Of a stretch of DNA of 15,392 bases, positions 14,527-15,392 are shown in pieces. The notes beneath the pieces are model-generated. The model did not search any database. It was not told where the DNA came from and was given only the letters and a program-made list of their open reading frames with translations. The DNA is taken from contig JBBTYZ010000030.1 of NCBI GenBank assembly GCA_038061595.1, positions 1 to 15,392 on the forward strand, in the 5' to 3' direction. How positions within the stretch are numbered: position 1 is the stretch's first letter; every line of letters begins with the position of its first letter. Made by a program: the position numbers and the translations under genes. The stretch is from JBBTYZ01 sp038061595. Lineage in GTDB: Bacteria; Patescibacteriota; Minisyncoccia; UBA6257; GWB1-50-10.

Positions 14527-15392
14527 TCATTCTCTAATTACTCTAAAAAGCTCATCTATTGTCGTCATGCCACGCTCAACCTTTCTTAAACCGTCTTCAA
14601 GCATTGATACCATCCCCTCTTCTTTCGCAGCTTTATTAAATTTATCTAAACTGAATTGAGGATCAATTATCAATTTGCGCATCTTTTCTGTTATCTCTAT
14701 GGTTTCAAATATACCAACCCTACCTAGATAACCAGTACCGTTGTCGATAGCACAGCCCCGCCCCCTATAAAATGTTTTGGGTATTTTTATTTTATCGGAA
14801 TCAACCCCAGATTCTATGAGATATTTCTTTATCGAAGCAACAATTGCTGGCTCTGGAACGTATGATTCGATGCACTCAGTATGCACCTTCCTCGCTAACC
14901 TTTGAGAGGAAACCGAGTTTAAGACTGCGGCAACTAAGAATGGTGGAACTCCCATGTCCATCAAACGAGGTATGGCAGTTGCAGCGTCATTTGTGTGCAA
15001 ACTTGAAAGCATTAAGTGTCCGGTCAAGGCCGCTTGGACCGCAATGTTCGCTGTCTCTCCGTCCCGGATTTCACCGACCATAATAATATTTGGATCTTGT
15101 CTTAAGATGGAGCGGAGACCGCCGGCAAAAGTTATTCCGGCGGCTGTGTTTACCTGGACTTGATTTATATACCGCATATCATATTCGATTGGATCTTCAA
15201 TTGTTATTATATTTACCTCCGGTTTATTCAATATGTTAATTATCGAGTAAAGAGTTGTGGTCTTTCCGGCGCCGGTCGGTCCACACGCAAGAACCATACC
15301 ATAGCTTTTTCCGATGGCCGATTTGACAACACGTATCGTTTCTTCAGCCATTCCGAGTTCTTCTAAAGAAAGTGGTTTCTGTGCGGCAGGCA
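14527..15392 (-). CDS. pilB: Type IV pilus assembly ATPase PilB, C-terminal part (open at right edge)
   Basis: This is the motor domain of the pilus extension ATPase. The frame stays open past the ATG at 15351 to the window edge (it reads PAAQKPLSLEELG before it), so the gene is cut by the window rather than starting there. Counting from that ATG: Walker A GPTGAGKT (24-31), Asp box TIEDPIEY (50-57), Walker B IIMVGEIRD (89-97) and His box SLHTNDA (117-123), all in place. The C-terminal subdomain ends with GYLGRVGIFETIEITEKMRK (207-226). The zinc-binding tetracysteine of PilB/GspE (CxxC ... CxxC) is changed to H157-T-E-C160 ... C200-A-I-D203. Identity as PilB rather than retraction ATPase PilT is supported by the presence of this zinc-site region and by the adjacent pilC. 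Confidence 0.95.
   Translation of the reverse strand, partial: PAAQKPLSLEELGMAEETIRVVKSAIGKSYGMVLACGPTGAGKTTTLYSIINILNKPEVNIITIEDPIEYDMRYINQVQVNTAAGITFAGGLRSILRQDPNIIMVGEIRDGETANIAVQAALTGHLMLSSLHTNDAATAIPRLMDMGVPPFLVAAVLNSVSSQRLARKVHTECIESYVPEPAIVASIKKYLIESGVDSDKIKIPKTFYRGRGCAIDNGTGYLGRVGIFETIEITEKMRKLIIDPQFSLDKFNKAAKEEGMVSMLEDGLRKVERGMTTIDELFRVIRE

Noticed and set aside
14348..14659. Plus-strand open frame of 103 codons
   Set aside because: It lies antisense across the pilC start and the pilB end, both with strong family motifs, and its translation resembles nothing known.
14527..15351. PilB starting at the ATG at 15351
   Set aside because: The frame continues upstream to the window edge with PilB-like sequence, and a start there would remove the N-terminal domains.
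1..15392. CRISPR array, tRNA, rRNA, insertion sequence or phage genes
   Set aside because: No spaced direct repeats, cloverleaf-like segments, rRNA motifs, transposase or integrase motifs were seen; nearly every base is in a named gene, and the largest gap is 24 bp.

Overview
The window looks like a piece of a Candidate Phyla Radiation (Patescibacteria) genome, most likely Parcubacteria-like. The clues are tightly packed genes with 4-bp ATGA overlaps, AT-rich DNA, almost no recognisable Shine-Dalgarno sequences, LamG-bearing prepilins, a single-pass protein with a C-x13-C-x3-C-x2-C segment, and a large N-terminally anchored HerA/TraD-type ATPase. TGA ends at least five genes here, so the recoded-TGA lineages (Gracilibacteria, Absconditabacteria) are excluded. 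The lineage call is inference from gene content and style.

Layout. (1) Positions 1-9398, all on the minus strand and read right to left: ten genes with no gap larger than 4 bp. The order is a 129-aa soluble protein, a 780-aa membrane-anchored ATPase, a GtrA-family membrane protein, a polyprenyl-phosphate-type GT2 glycosyltransferase, a GalT-like nucleotidylyltransferase, triosephosphate isomerase, a 251-aa single-pass extracytoplasmic protein, RodA, MltG, and the first 242 codons of RpoB, which run off the left edge. (2) Positions 9399-9422: a 24-bp divergent intergenic region holding a perfect 10-bp palindrome that supplies a TATAAT box to each strand. (3) Positions 9423-10904, plus strand: a GT39/PMT-type membrane glycosyltransferase. 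(4) Positions 10920-15392, minus strand: a type IV pilus cluster of PilB (C-terminal part), PilC, and two prepilin-like proteins that each carry a LamG/concanavalin-type domain. This cluster converges on the GT39 gene.

How the genes may work together. GT2, GtrA and the GT39 enzyme look like a lipid-linked sugar pathway: a sugar is loaded on a polyprenyl phosphate, moved across the membrane and transferred outside. GalT could supply the UDP-sugar. RodA and MltG are a glycan polymerase and a glycan-cleaving enzyme for peptidoglycan. The pilus cluster would build and extend a fibre whose minor subunits display lectin-like folds, plausible for contact with a host or partner cell. The most notable items are the two LamG prepilins, which carry the domain in different positions, the altered zinc-site residues in PilB and GalT, and the placement of rpoB at the end of a cell-envelope operon.
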